Below the pieces are notes generated by a model that was given only the letters and a program-made list of their open reading frames with translations, made no database searches and had not been told where the DNA came from. Of a DNA stretch of 64,000 nucleotides, positions 1-6,832 are shown in pieces. This DNA comes from Pseudoalteromonas sp. XI10 (GTDB taxonomy: Bacteria > Pseudomonadota > Gammaproteobacteria > Enterobacterales > Alteromonadaceae). Both the position numbers and the translations under genes were made by a program. The DNA lies in contig NZ_LOPY01000019.1 of the NCBI RefSeq assembly GCF_001469895.1, positions 1-64,000 of the forward strand, written 5' to 3'. Every line of letters begins with the position of its first letter. The stretch's first letter is position 1.

Positions 1-23
1 TGAGCGTAAGAAAGTAAATGTTA

Positions 24-174
24 GCAAGGATGTGCTCTTTTTAACTCAAGCAAACAACTGCTGGAGGCGTTCTATCAGATCTCCAAGGGGGGCAAATTTG
101 AACATAGTTTTATCACTGCTGCTATTAGAAAGGTGTTGGGAAAATTCAAACCAATGCAACGTATGGGCGTGTAA
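24..174 (+). pseudogene. Degenerate 3' fragment of an Rhs-family gene
   Basis: The stretch reads as the glycine-rich segment that follows the Rhs core (GGVLSDLQGG, then KFEHSFITAAIRKVLG), but the two halves lie in different frames. They are joined at a run of six G at about 87-92; five G would restore one frame. An in-frame stop follows at 172-174. The gene enters from outside the window and is broken. I infer it is a decayed orphan of the Rhs toxin locus that continues downstream. The toxin domain is not recognisable. Confidence 0.5.
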
Positions 175-251
175 TAATCCAAGTAATTGCTGGGGGACTG
201 TGGATGTGACCACAACAAACCAAGCTCAATATAGTGAAGATTTGTATTAGT

Positions 252-410
252 ATGAGTTTGAGGTTTTTTAAAGATGGAACCTTAATCAACGATAATTTAA
301 TTGATTATCCTACTGAAATTAACTACGAGTCACAAACAGTGATTGGTAGCAAGTCTCACTTTCGGGTATTGGGTGGTTTTGGGAATAAAGGGGTCATATG
401 CGAAGTATAA
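252..410 (+). CDS. Possible toxin 3' stub, 52 codons
   Basis: This is a small open frame starting ATG AGT TTG whose stop overlaps the start of the next gene at 398. The open frame extends back to 210 without a stop, so it may be the tail of a broken Rhs toxin. Every other cassette in this locus has the same arrangement, a toxin tail running into an immunity gene. No domain is recognised. It may not be expressed on its own. Confidence 0.3.
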   Translation: MSLRFFKDGTLINDNLIDYPTEINYESQTVIGSKSHFRVLGGFGNKGVICEV

Positions 411-811
411 TTTTTTTGGTATCGATAATCCTAAATTTTGTATTAATTTATATAGCTTATGGTTATAACCATGATGAGAATGGGGTTTTTATTCTAGCTA
501 ATCCTTATGAAAGAAAGTGTCTAATGGACTGGAAATCTAAAGACCCAAACGTTTCTTATATCAAAGAACATAAAGTGAGCGGTCCTGAGCCTTTTAAGGA
601 AAGTGTCATATTGGAGTTTGGAGGCTACCCTTCAAATGTATCTTTCGAATATGAGTTTTCCTCTTGTTTTAGTGATAGTTTTACTTGGGTAAAATCACTA
701 GAAGAGTTAGATGTTACGGTGGAAATCTTCAAGTCTCAGTCAAAAAGTGTTGGATTCTATAAACCTATGGATTCAGATAGAATACTTGTTTATGGAGATC
801 ATGATCACTAA
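398..811 (+). CDS. Small membrane-anchored protein, immunity candidate
   Basis: The product is 137 aa. It has one hydrophobic N-terminal segment (residues 4-22) that could be a signal anchor or signal peptide, followed by a polar domain with two cysteines. A ribosome site AAAGGGG lies about 5 bases upstream of the ATG. I do not recognise the family. Its position directly behind an Rhs toxin remnant, with the stub frame overlapping its start, and its predicted export both suggest an immunity protein acting in the periplasm. The immunity role is inference from context only. Confidence 0.6.
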   Translation: MRSIIFLVSIILNFVLIYIAYGYNHDENGVFILANPYERKCLMDWKSKDPNVSYIKEHKVSGPEPFKESVILEFGGYPSNVSFEYEFSSCFSDSFTWVKSLEELDVTVEIFKSQSKSVGFYKPMDSDRILVYGDHDH

Positions 812-941
812 GGTGCCTCAATAGACTTTTAATCTAGAAAAATAGTTGTAATGGGTTAATTTAGCACTTTCTGATTTTGTGTAACTTCCTTTGCTGAAAT
901 GAACAGTCTAAACAAATTTGAAGGTTATTTTAAAACCAATA

Positions 942-1220
942 GGGTCAGGTCTTTCTTGTTGCCTTTTAGCTAGTCCAATGTTGTTTATAAGCAATGGTTT
1001 AATATAAGTTCTCAACGTGCTGGGCATTTTATGATGGAACAAGCACAAGTTCCGGAATGGATTTAAATCGATAAAGTGTTACTTCAATTTGGCAAATCTA
1101 AAGCGATAGCAAGCCGAAAATTTGCGCTATTTGTCGAGCAAGGAAAATAATTAGGTGATTATTTTCAATTACACTATTCGCGTGAAAGTAAGATAGTGGC
1201 AAAAGGAAAGACCTGACCCC
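942..1220 (+). mobile_element. RAYT-derived MITE-like element, copy A
   Basis: The copy begins GGGTCAGGTCTTTC and ends AAAGACCTGACCCC, which are imperfect inverted ends. The interior still translates, with interruptions, to the C-terminal region of REP-associated tyrosine transposases (PEWI...VLLQFGKSKAIA, then FALFVEQG). It lacks the catalytic HUH and tyrosine region, so it cannot transpose itself. It separates the first immunity gene from the next toxin stub. Confidence 0.7.
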
Positions 1221-1555
1221 GAGGTTCTTTAGTAGGAAGATCTTTAAGCAGTTTAACTGCCGAAGAAGCTAAACTATTGCTATCCAATAATCCATTGAAT
1301 CAAGGAAAGATAAAGCTTGATGGTGGACATGTTAACTTTTCATGGGACAGCGAAGGTAGTAGTGTTTTCACCAGAGTTGCCAATACAACACCGGGGGTGA
1401 ACTCAATGGCTGTGTTTCATGATGTATGGATGGCTAAATGGAACGTAACTAATGCTGTTGTTTTAGGCGTAACAATTGTTCCTGCTGCTTACATGAACTA
1501 CGAAGCATTAGGTTTTAGTTACTACAAGTATTTGAGTGGTGAACTTGATGGTTAA
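1220..1555 (+). pseudogene. Rhs toxin C-terminal fragment without its own start
   Basis: An open frame runs from the end of element copy A to 1555, about 111 codons. The only early start is TTG at 1277. The protein includes NSMAVFHDVWMA and a later PAAYMNYEALG, a pattern I associate with C-terminal modules of Rhs-type proteins. The 5' part of the gene, including the Rhs core, has been replaced by the mobile element, so this is a displaced fragment with no obvious ribosome site. Its stop overlaps the start of the lipoprotein gene at 1548, as expected for a toxin and immunity pair. The toxic activity is unknown. Confidence 0.5.
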
Positions 1556-2195
1556 GAAGATATTAACATTCTCTGTAGTGCTTATTGGATTAGTTGGCTG
1601 TACGACTAGTCAACATGTAAATATTGTTAATACATATTCATTGTCGCCTATTTCTTACCAAAAGGTAGGCTATAAAGACGAATGGAAAGACCTTTGGCCA
1701 ATAGTTGACTTTCAAGATGGAGTGTTGGTTAAGATACACCCAGATTCATGGGAATCATTAACTTTTGGAATAAAACACTGCTCAACGAATCAGAGTAAGT
1801 TTTTCATCCAGTTCTGGTCCAATACAGATACTCTAATTGACTTTGAAAAATCATATTTCGTTACTGAGAAAGAAGATAAAGTTGCTATAAAGTCTGTCTT
1901 TTCATCAGATCAAAAAGAGACTTATTTCAGTAGTAGTAGCCACTCGCTTTTGACCAAATTAAGAAGAACAGAATTAGCTAAAAATGAAATTTTGGCTTTG
2001 TGGGAGAGCAACAATTATCAAGAATTAAAGAAAAACTCAGGGGCTTTAAGTTTAGCTTTAGAAACAGAGCGGTTTGTTGGTTGCCCTAGAGATAAATTTA
2101 AATTATTTATTAGCTTTAAGCATGAAGGTTCAGATGCTCAGCATGGTTACTGGCTCTATTTTGCTCCAATAGAGTTTAAAGCTTTTAGTAGATAA
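1548..2195 (+). CDS. Lipoprotein, immunity candidate
   Basis: The product is 215 aa from the ATG at 1548. I chose this over the upstream GTG because it begins a clean lipoprotein signal, MVKKILTFSVVLIGLVGC, with lipobox LVGC. The rest is a polar, mostly beta-rich domain with further cysteines. The start lies 8 bases inside the preceding toxin fragment, so the two are translationally coupled. Lipoprotein targeting and coupling to an Rhs toxin tail suggest a periplasmic immunity protein. The family is not recognised. Confidence 0.65.
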   Translation: MVKKILTFSVVLIGLVGCTTSQHVNIVNTYSLSPISYQKVGYKDEWKDLWPIVDFQDGVLVKIHPDSWESLTFGIKHCSTNQSKFFIQFWSNTDTLIDFEKSYFVTEKEDKVAIKSVFSSDQKETYFSSSSHSLLTKLRRTELAKNEILALWESNNYQELKKNSGALSLALETERFVGCPRDKFKLFISFKHEGSDAQHGYWLYFAPIEFKAFSR

Positions 2196-2240
2196 GTAAT
2201 CTGCCGCTTCAGTGGTTTGGGAATAACCTAAACCGTGCAG

Positions 2241-2425
2241 AAGAAAGCCAGCGTGAGCTGGTTTTCTTTTATCTGGCGTTTAGCGCTTCGTGCTTCACTT
2301 CCTTTGGGTTGGTGCCAAGGGAGGCGAAGGTTTTAAATCGCTTAATATCCGCTTGGTGTCAAAGCGAGCAGATTTAATTCTATCTATTCAGAGTCAAATT
2401 GCTTAAAAAATGCCATGCAATCAAA
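2241..2425. repeat. Duplicated locus boundary with the tail of the flanking gene
   Basis: This segment resembles 8933-9080. Both carry the same terminator, TTTTATCTGGCGTTTA, CTTCCTTTGG, GGTGCCAA and TCTATTCAGAGTC. On the minus strand 2384-2425 encodes FDCMAFFKQFDSE and a stop, matching the end of the 88-aa gene at 9038-9304 (FFNQLDSE). The locus edge, including the 3' end of that neighbour, has therefore been copied into the middle of the cluster. This is direct evidence that cassettes were added or rearranged by recombination. Confidence 0.65.
2243..2270 (+). terminator. Rho-independent terminator of the toxin/immunity cassette
   Basis: The stem GAAAGCCAGC pairs with GCTGGTTTTC around a GTGA loop and is followed by TTTT. 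It sits 48 bases after the lipoprotein gene. A near copy lies at 8935-8962 behind the final immunity gene. Confidence 0.65.
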
Positions 2426-2436
2426 GTAAATAAACA

Positions 2437-2703
2437 GGGACAGGTATTTCTTTTTAGCTAGTCCAATGTCATATATAAGCAATGTTTAATAGAAATTCTT
2501 AACGTGTTGGGCATTTTACGATGGGCAAGCACAAGTTCCGGAATGGATTTAAATCGGCAAAGTGTTACCCCTATTTGGAAAATCTAAAGCAACATCAAGC
2601 CGAAAGTTTGCTTACTTTGTTGAGCAAAGAAAAGAGTTGGGTGATTATTTTAGCCGCACAATTCAAGCATGAAGTATGATAGTGGCAAAAGAAAGACCAG
2701 ACA
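2437..2703 (+). mobile_element. RAYT-derived MITE-like element, copy B
   Basis: It starts GGGACAGGTATTTC, contains the shared core (TAGCTAGTCCAATG, GGGCATTTTACGATGG, GGAATGGATTTAAATCG) and ends in a damaged GAAAGACCAGAC. It is one of the more diverged copies, sharing its left end with copy E. It joins directly to a 25-codon toxin stub. Confidence 0.65.
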
Positions 2704-2704
2704 T

Positions 2705-2782
2705 ATGGATTCTACATTCATGGATAGAAGCAATGTGCATGTATTTGATGCTCGTCAAAGCTTAAGTAATACAGGAGAATAA
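2705..2782 (+). pseudogene. 25-codon toxin 3' stub
   Basis: The frame encodes MDSTFMDRSNVHVFDARQSL then SNTGE and a stop four bases before the next ATG. The ribosome site AGGAG for the next gene lies inside it. It begins right at the end of element copy B. I read it as the last codons of an Rhs toxin whose remainder was lost when the element inserted or recombined. It is unlikely to be functional. Confidence 0.45.
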
Positions 2783-2786
2783 CAAG

Positions 2787-3188
2787 ATGAGAAAATTTAT
2801 ATTTTTATTATTAACACTAAGCTCTGCCATTCAAGTATCTGCTAGTGATGATGGTTATAAGCAAATAACTTGGAGTAATTTATTTGAAAGCCATAAAAAA
2901 TTAGTAGGTGAAAAAGTATCTTTAACAGCTTTTTATAACTTCGCAGGTTTTTATAAAGTTCTCGAGAGTGCAGATAGTTTTTCAATGGAGTATTTGGTAT
3001 TCCCATTTTATGGTGATGTTACAAAAGATTTTATTAAGCATTGCAATGAGAGATTGCTTATAGTGGAGGGGGTTATTTCTAGCCATGAAAAGAGTAGAGC
3101 CCCACGAATTAAGAAAGTAGTTAGATTAAGCCCACTTTCAGACCCTGAATATAACTGCTTGGATCAAATATCAGGTTTTGTGAATTAA
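2787..3188 (+). CDS. Small exported protein, OB-like immunity candidate
   Basis: The product is 133 aa with a cleavable signal peptide (MRKFIFLLLTLSSAIQVSA). The mature part has a pattern of short strands (LVGEKVSLTAFYNFAGFYKV) and two cysteines. Its layout resembles the protein at 4962-5375 in the same locus (LNKEVKFSGYLVKNTGGIYE), and both suggest a small OB-type barrel. The start has a good AGGAG site. Context behind a toxin stub and predicted export point to a periplasmic immunity protein. The fold and role are inferences. Confidence 0.6.
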   Translation: MRKFIFLLLTLSSAIQVSASDDGYKQITWSNLFESHKKLVGEKVSLTAFYNFAGFYKVLESADSFSMEYLVFPFYGDVTKDFIKHCNERLLIVEGVISSHEKSRAPRIKKVVRLSPLSDPEYNCLDQISGFVN

Positions 3189-3270
3189 AAACCAATAGGA
3201 ACATTATTAACCAGCCTTTGAAAAGTTCACGAGTGGATTTCTTCCGAATATTTTTAGTAAAAACAAACAG

Positions 3271-3545
3271 GGATAGGTCTTTCTTTTTTACTTTTGCTAA
3301 TCAAATGGTGAGTTTATGTAATGGCCTAATAAGAATCATTAAAATGTTGGGCATTTTACGATGGGCAAGCACAAGCTCCAGAATGGATTGAAATCGAGAA
3401 AGTGTTACTTCAATTTGACAAATCTAAAGTGATAGCAAGGCTAAATTGCGCGGTATTTGTTGAGCAAAGAAAAGAATTGGATGATTATTTTCAATTACAC
3501 TATTCGCGTGTTAGTAAGATTGTTGCAAAAGTAAAGACCTGACCT
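3271..3545 (+). mobile_element. RAYT-derived MITE-like element, copy C
   Basis: This copy keeps the longest readable transposase-like frame: CWAFYDGQAQAPEWIEIEKV, then LLQFDKSKVIARLNCAVFVE. It corresponds to the C-terminal domain of REP-associated tyrosine transposases. Its left end is GGATAGGTCTTTC and its right end GTAAAGACCTGACC. It is nearly identical to copy D through the centre. Confidence 0.7.
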
Positions 3546-3549
3546 CTAG

Positions 3550-3597
3550 ATGCTTGCTGACACTGCTACAATTTCAATGACTCCAGCAGGTAAATAA
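3550..3597 (+). pseudogene. 15-codon toxin 3' stub, identical to that at 5566-5613
   Basis: The frame MLADTATISMTPAGK ends in a TAA that shares one base with the ATG of the next gene (TAATG). A stop lies just upstream at the element junction. The same 48 bases occur before the paralogue at 5613. It looks like the residual end of a toxin gene retained with its coupled immunity gene. Confidence 0.4.
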
Positions 3598-4517
3598 TGG
3601 ACAAAATATTAGAAAAATTTTTACGTAAGCGTAAGCAAGCAATTAAAAACCCAGAAAAGTATAAAAATGTCTACGATAGAAATATAACGAGAATTACTTT
3701 TTACTTAGAACATGGCAAAACAAAAGGTGAAGAATTTTTTAATGAGAGTTTACCTTTTGCTCCTTGGGAAAAGCTTAATGTTGAATTGTCAATTCCAGGT
3801 TATTTTTGTGAAATGCAAGCACAAGCTAGTTTAGTGAAGGGTAGCGTACTCAATATCGAGCAGTTAGGATATTATTTGAGCTATGGGTATTATCAGCTAA
3901 CTATTGCTCATATAAGACAAAAACGCTGTGTTATTCGCTTCGGGGAAGATAATGAAAGAGTGATATCACCTGGTAGTGTATTTCAATTAGCTACAGCTGT
4001 TTTATTACATCAGCATGATTATGCGCGGCAATTTTATAGATTATTCGAAAACGGTTATATGAAAAACTGGATAAACCGCTCAAAAAGTCATATTGGTGAT
4101 TTTATCATCTTGTTGTTTGATAGGGCGAAAGGTGATAATACCCTAAAACCGATTGTAGATGACTTTGCTTACCAAGCTATTTTAGATAACTGGGATAGTA
4201 CAGACTTAACAAAAGTTACCGCTTATCTAAATCAGTTATGTGATGATCAAGTCGCTCAGGTTGCATCACCACCGAGTAAAATGTTTTTTGAGTTCGATAA
4301 TATGAACTGGCAATTTACACCTTATGCTGCACTTATGCTGCTAACGCTAAGAGCACAACATGGCCTTGAAAACCCTGATTTTGAGCACCCTGGTTTTGGC
4401 AATGTTACTTCTTTACTATTAACGCAGCCTGTAGCCCCTGAAAAAGATGATCTGCTTGAACAGCTTGTAGTCAAATTACATGAGCAAGGCTTTGATGAAA
4501 AAGCGTTACTAGCGTAG
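3597..4517 (+). CDS. 306-aa immunity candidate, first paralogue
   Basis: The product is a soluble, largely helical 306-aa protein with no signal peptide, so it should act in the cytoplasm. It starts MDKILEKFLRKRKQAIKNPE. Residues 1-20 and about 162-306 are nearly identical to the paralogue at 5613-6533, while residues 22-160 are clearly diverged. The ATG overlaps the stop of a toxin stub. Size, helical content and context would fit Imm49-like immunity proteins, but I cannot confirm that family. An immunity role is the best reading; specificity may lie in the diverged middle. Confidence 0.6.
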   Translation: MDKILEKFLRKRKQAIKNPEKYKNVYDRNITRITFYLEHGKTKGEEFFNESLPFAPWEKLNVELSIPGYFCEMQAQASLVKGSVLNIEQLGYYLSYGYYQLTIAHIRQKRCVIRFGEDNERVISPGSVFQLATAVLLHQHDYARQFYRLFENGYMKNWINRSKSHIGDFIILLFDRAKGDNTLKPIVDDFAYQAILDNWDSTDLTKVTAYLNQLCDDQVAQVASPPSKMFFEFDNMNWQFTPYAALMLLTLRAQHGLENPDFEHPGFGNVTSLLLTQPVAPEKDDLLEQLVVKLHEQGFDEKALLA

Positions 4518-4620
4518 CATCTAAAAAGTGTCACTAAAATGGTCAGGTCTTTCTTTTTGCCTTTTAGCTAGTCCAATGTTGTTTATAAGCAATGGTTTAA
4601 TAGAAGTTCTCAACGTGTAG
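4080..4620 (+). repeat. 541-bp near-identical block shared with 6096-6636
   Basis: From TCAAAAAGTCA through the end of the 306-aa gene and into the following mobile element, the sequence matches 6096-6636 with few differences and no indels (constant offset of 2016). The upstream middle of the two genes is much less similar. This points to recent duplication or gene conversion limited to the 3' half. Confidence 0.75.
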
Positions 4621-4818
4621 GGCATTTTATGATGGAACAAGCACAAACTCCAGAATTGATTTAAATCGAGAAAGTGTTACTTCAATTTGACAAATCTAAA
4701 GTGATAGCAAGGCTAAAGTGCGCGGTATTTGTTGAGCAAAGAAAAGAATTGGATGATTATTTTCAATTACACTATTCAAGCGTGAGTCTGGTAGTGGCAA
4801 AAGGCAATACCTGACCCC
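4541..4818 (+). mobile_element. RAYT-derived MITE-like element, copy D
   Basis: The left end is GGTCAGGTCTTTCTTTTTGC and the right end is AATACCTGACCCC. The interior matches copy C closely. It follows the 306-aa gene by 23 bases and is followed by another toxin stub. Confidence 0.7.
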
Positions 4819-4830
4819 ATGGTCACGTAA

Positions 4831-4962
4831 TATCACAGAGCGGTCGTGATTGGTATATACAGTGTTTATGCATATCAGACTACCCAAAAAGTTACTTATC
4901 ACTATCAATATAACAGCAATAGTGGTAGATGGTCTTGTACTATATATTCAGGAGATGGTTAA
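4831..4962 (+). pseudogene. Toxin 3' stub, about 43 codons
   Basis: An open frame from the stop at 4828 to the TAA at 4960-4962 encodes a segment with YAYQTTQKVTYHYQYN and NSGRWSCTIYSGDG. It has no convincing start and ends on the ATG of the following gene (TAATG). The aromatic, strand-rich sequence looks like genuine protein rather than noise. I take it as the tail of a lost toxin. Confidence 0.4.
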
Positions 4963-5375
4963 TGTTAAGGTCCCTTTTTCTTTGTTTTTTATTTTTTAGT
5001 TTTAGTTTACAAAGCAAAGTAGTGTTCACTAATATATATTCTTTGCTAGGAAACTCTGACAAATATTTAAATAAGGAAGTCAAATTTTCTGGCTATCTTG
5101 TGAAGAATACTGGCGGGATTTATGAGTTATATCCCTCAAAGTCAGATAGTGAGTTTTTTCTCAAAGATAGATATTTAGATGTCATCACCTTTTATGATGG
5201 AGTCAATTTACTTGATGCTTGCGTGCAAAGCTATGTGTTTATAAAAGCTAGATTTACTTTTCATAAAGATAATTCTGAAAGACGAGTCTTAGATAAGGTC
5301 TCTTTTGTTCATAAATATGATGAAAACGAAAAATACACTAAGTTTAGTCCTTGCTATATAAAAAATAAAAAGTAA
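4962..5375 (+). CDS. Small exported protein, OB-like immunity candidate
   Basis: The product is 137 aa from the ATG at 4962, which has GGAGA six bases upstream and begins a clear signal peptide (MLRSLFLCFLFFSFSLQS). Upstream alternative starts lack these features. The mature domain (YLNKEVKFSGYLVKNTGGIY, then ELYPSK) has the strand pattern of a small OB-like barrel and resembles the product of 2787-3188. It ends in a lysine-rich tail. It directly follows a toxin stub. A periplasmic immunity role is inferred. Confidence 0.6.
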   Translation: MLRSLFLCFLFFSFSLQSKVVFTNIYSLLGNSDKYLNKEVKFSGYLVKNTGGIYELYPSKSDSEFFLKDRYLDVITFYDGVNLLDACVQSYVFIKARFTFHKDNSERRVLDKVSFVHKYDENEKYTKFSPCYIKNKK

Positions 5376-5405
5376 GCGTTGAGATCTAGTATAAAAAAAT
5401 CAATA

Positions 5406-5562
5406 GGGTCAGGTATTTCTTTTTAGCTAGTCCAATGTCATATATAAGCACTGTTTAATAGAAATTCCTAACGTGTTGAAAATAGTTGGGTGATTATCTT
5501 AAGCTTCATTACTCCTACTCAAGCGCGAGTCGGATAGTGGCAAAAAGCAAGACCCTGACCCC
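5406..5562 (+). mobile_element. RAYT-derived MITE-like element, copy E (internally deleted)
   Basis: Only the two ends remain: GGGTCAGGTATTTC with TAGCTAGTCCAATG on the left, and AGTGGCAAAAAGCAAGACC on the right. About 120 bases of the usual centre are missing, removing the transposase-like PEWI segment. The copy still marks a cassette boundary. Confidence 0.65.
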
Positions 5563-5565
5563 TAG

Positions 5566-5613
5566 ATGCTTGCTGACACTGCTACAATTTCAATGACTCC
5601 AGCAGGTAAATAA
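5566..5613 (+). pseudogene. 15-codon toxin 3' stub, second copy
   Basis: It encodes the same MLADTATISMTPAGK peptide as 3550-3597, again ending in TAATG over the next start. Identity outside the immunity gene shows that the duplicated unit included the toxin end. Confidence 0.4.
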
Positions 5614-6533
5614 TGGACAAAATATTAGAAAAATTTTTACGAAAGCGTAAGCTGGCGATAAAAAATCCTGAAAAGTATAGAAAGGTTTATATAAATAATA
5701 CAAAAGAGCTTAATTTTTATATTGAGCAAGGAGAAACGAAAAGAGGTATACCTAGCAATGATAAATTGCCTTTCTTTAACTGGGAGGTATTAAATACAGA
5801 GTTGTCAATTCCACGTAATTATTATGAGATGGATGCACAAGCTAGTTTTGTAGATGATAACTTACTTGATTTATGTAAGTTAAGCATATGCTTAACTTAT
5901 GGATATCACCTGCTTATGATAGAAAACTATAACCTAAAACGCTTCACACATCGCTTTAGTCGTGAACCTTTAAGGTTGGTATCACCAACATCTGTATTTC
6001 AGCTAAGTATTGCAGTGATATTGCATAATAATGAATATGCTCGCCAAATTTATACGTTATTTCAAGCAGGTTACATGAAGCACTGGGTGAATAGATCAAA
6101 AAGTCACATTGGTGATTTTATTATCTTGCTGTTTGATAAGGTAAAAGGTGGCAATACCCTAAAGCCGATCGTAGATGATTTTGCTTATCAAGCTATTTTA
6201 GATAACTGGGATAGTACAGACTTAACAAAAGTTACCGCTTATCTAAATCAGTTATGTGACGATCAAGTCGCTCAAGTAGCATCGCCACCGAGTAAGATGT
6301 TTTTTGAGTTCGATAATATGAACTGGCAATTTACACCTTATGCTGCACTTATGCTGCTAACGCTAAGAGCACAACATGGCCTTGAAAACCCTGATTTTGA
6401 GCACCCTGGTTTTGGGAATGTGACTTCTTTACTATTAACGCAGCCTGTAGTCCCTAAAAAAGATGACCTGCTTGAACAGCTTGTAGTCAAATTACATGAG
6501 CAAGGCTTTGATGAAAAAGCGTTACTAGCGTAG
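5613..6533 (+). CDS. 306-aa immunity candidate, second paralogue
   Basis: It is the same length as the product of 3597-4517 and shares its first 20 and last 145 or so residues almost exactly. Residues 22-160 diverge (SIPRNYYEMDAQASFVDDNL against SIPGYFCEMQAQASLVKGSV). There is no signal peptide and the protein looks helical. Equal length, conserved ends and a variable middle suggest an immunity family in which the middle sets partner specificity. A family name could not be assigned with confidence; Imm49-like is one possibility. Confidence 0.6.
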   Translation: MDKILEKFLRKRKLAIKNPEKYRKVYINNTKELNFYIEQGETKRGIPSNDKLPFFNWEVLNTELSIPRNYYEMDAQASFVDDNLLDLCKLSICLTYGYHLLMIENYNLKRFTHRFSREPLRLVSPTSVFQLSIAVILHNNEYARQIYTLFQAGYMKHWVNRSKSHIGDFIILLFDKVKGGNTLKPIVDDFAYQAILDNWDSTDLTKVTAYLNQLCDDQVAQVASPPSKMFFEFDNMNWQFTPYAALMLLTLRAQHGLENPDFEHPGFGNVTSLLLTQPVVPKKDDLLEQLVVKLHEQGFDEKALLA

Positions 6534-6636
6534 CATCTAAAAACTGTCACTAAAATGGTCAGGTCTTTCTTTTTGCCTTTTAGCTAGTCCAATGTTGTTT
6601 ATAAGCAATGGTTTAATATAAGTTCTCAACGTGCTG
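6096..6636 (+). repeat. 541-bp near-identical block shared with 4080-4620
   Basis: This is the second copy of the block described at 4080-4620. It runs through the 3' half of the 306-aa gene, the 23-base spacer and into mobile element copy F. Confidence 0.75.
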
Positions 6637-6832
6637 GGCATTTTACGATGGGCAAGCAAAAGCTCCAGAATGGCTTTAAATCGACAAAATGTTCGTTCAA
6701 TTTGGAAAATCTAAAGCAACATCAAGGCGTAAGTTAGCTGTAATTGTCGAGCAAAGAAAAGAGTTGGGAGATTATTTTCAATTACACTATTCGCGTGTTA
6801 GTAAGATTGTTGCAAAAGGCAAGACCTGACCC
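6557..6832 (+). mobile_element. RAYT-derived MITE-like element, copy F
   Basis: The left end is GGTCAGGTCTTTCTTTTTGC and the right end is GGCAAGACCTGACCC. Its right end abuts the middle of an Rhs core, so the element has replaced the 5' part of that gene. The TTG start of the open frame at 6744 lies inside the element. Confidence 0.7.

Noticed and set aside
4322..4534. 70-codon minus-strand frame, repeated at 6338-6550
   Set aside because: Both are shadows of the duplicated 3' half of the 306-aa genes; their conservation follows from the duplication.
942..6832. Regularly spaced repeats suggesting a CRISPR array
   Set aside because: The repeats are 160-280 bases long, lie around genes and encode a transposase fragment; spacers are whole genes of unequal length.
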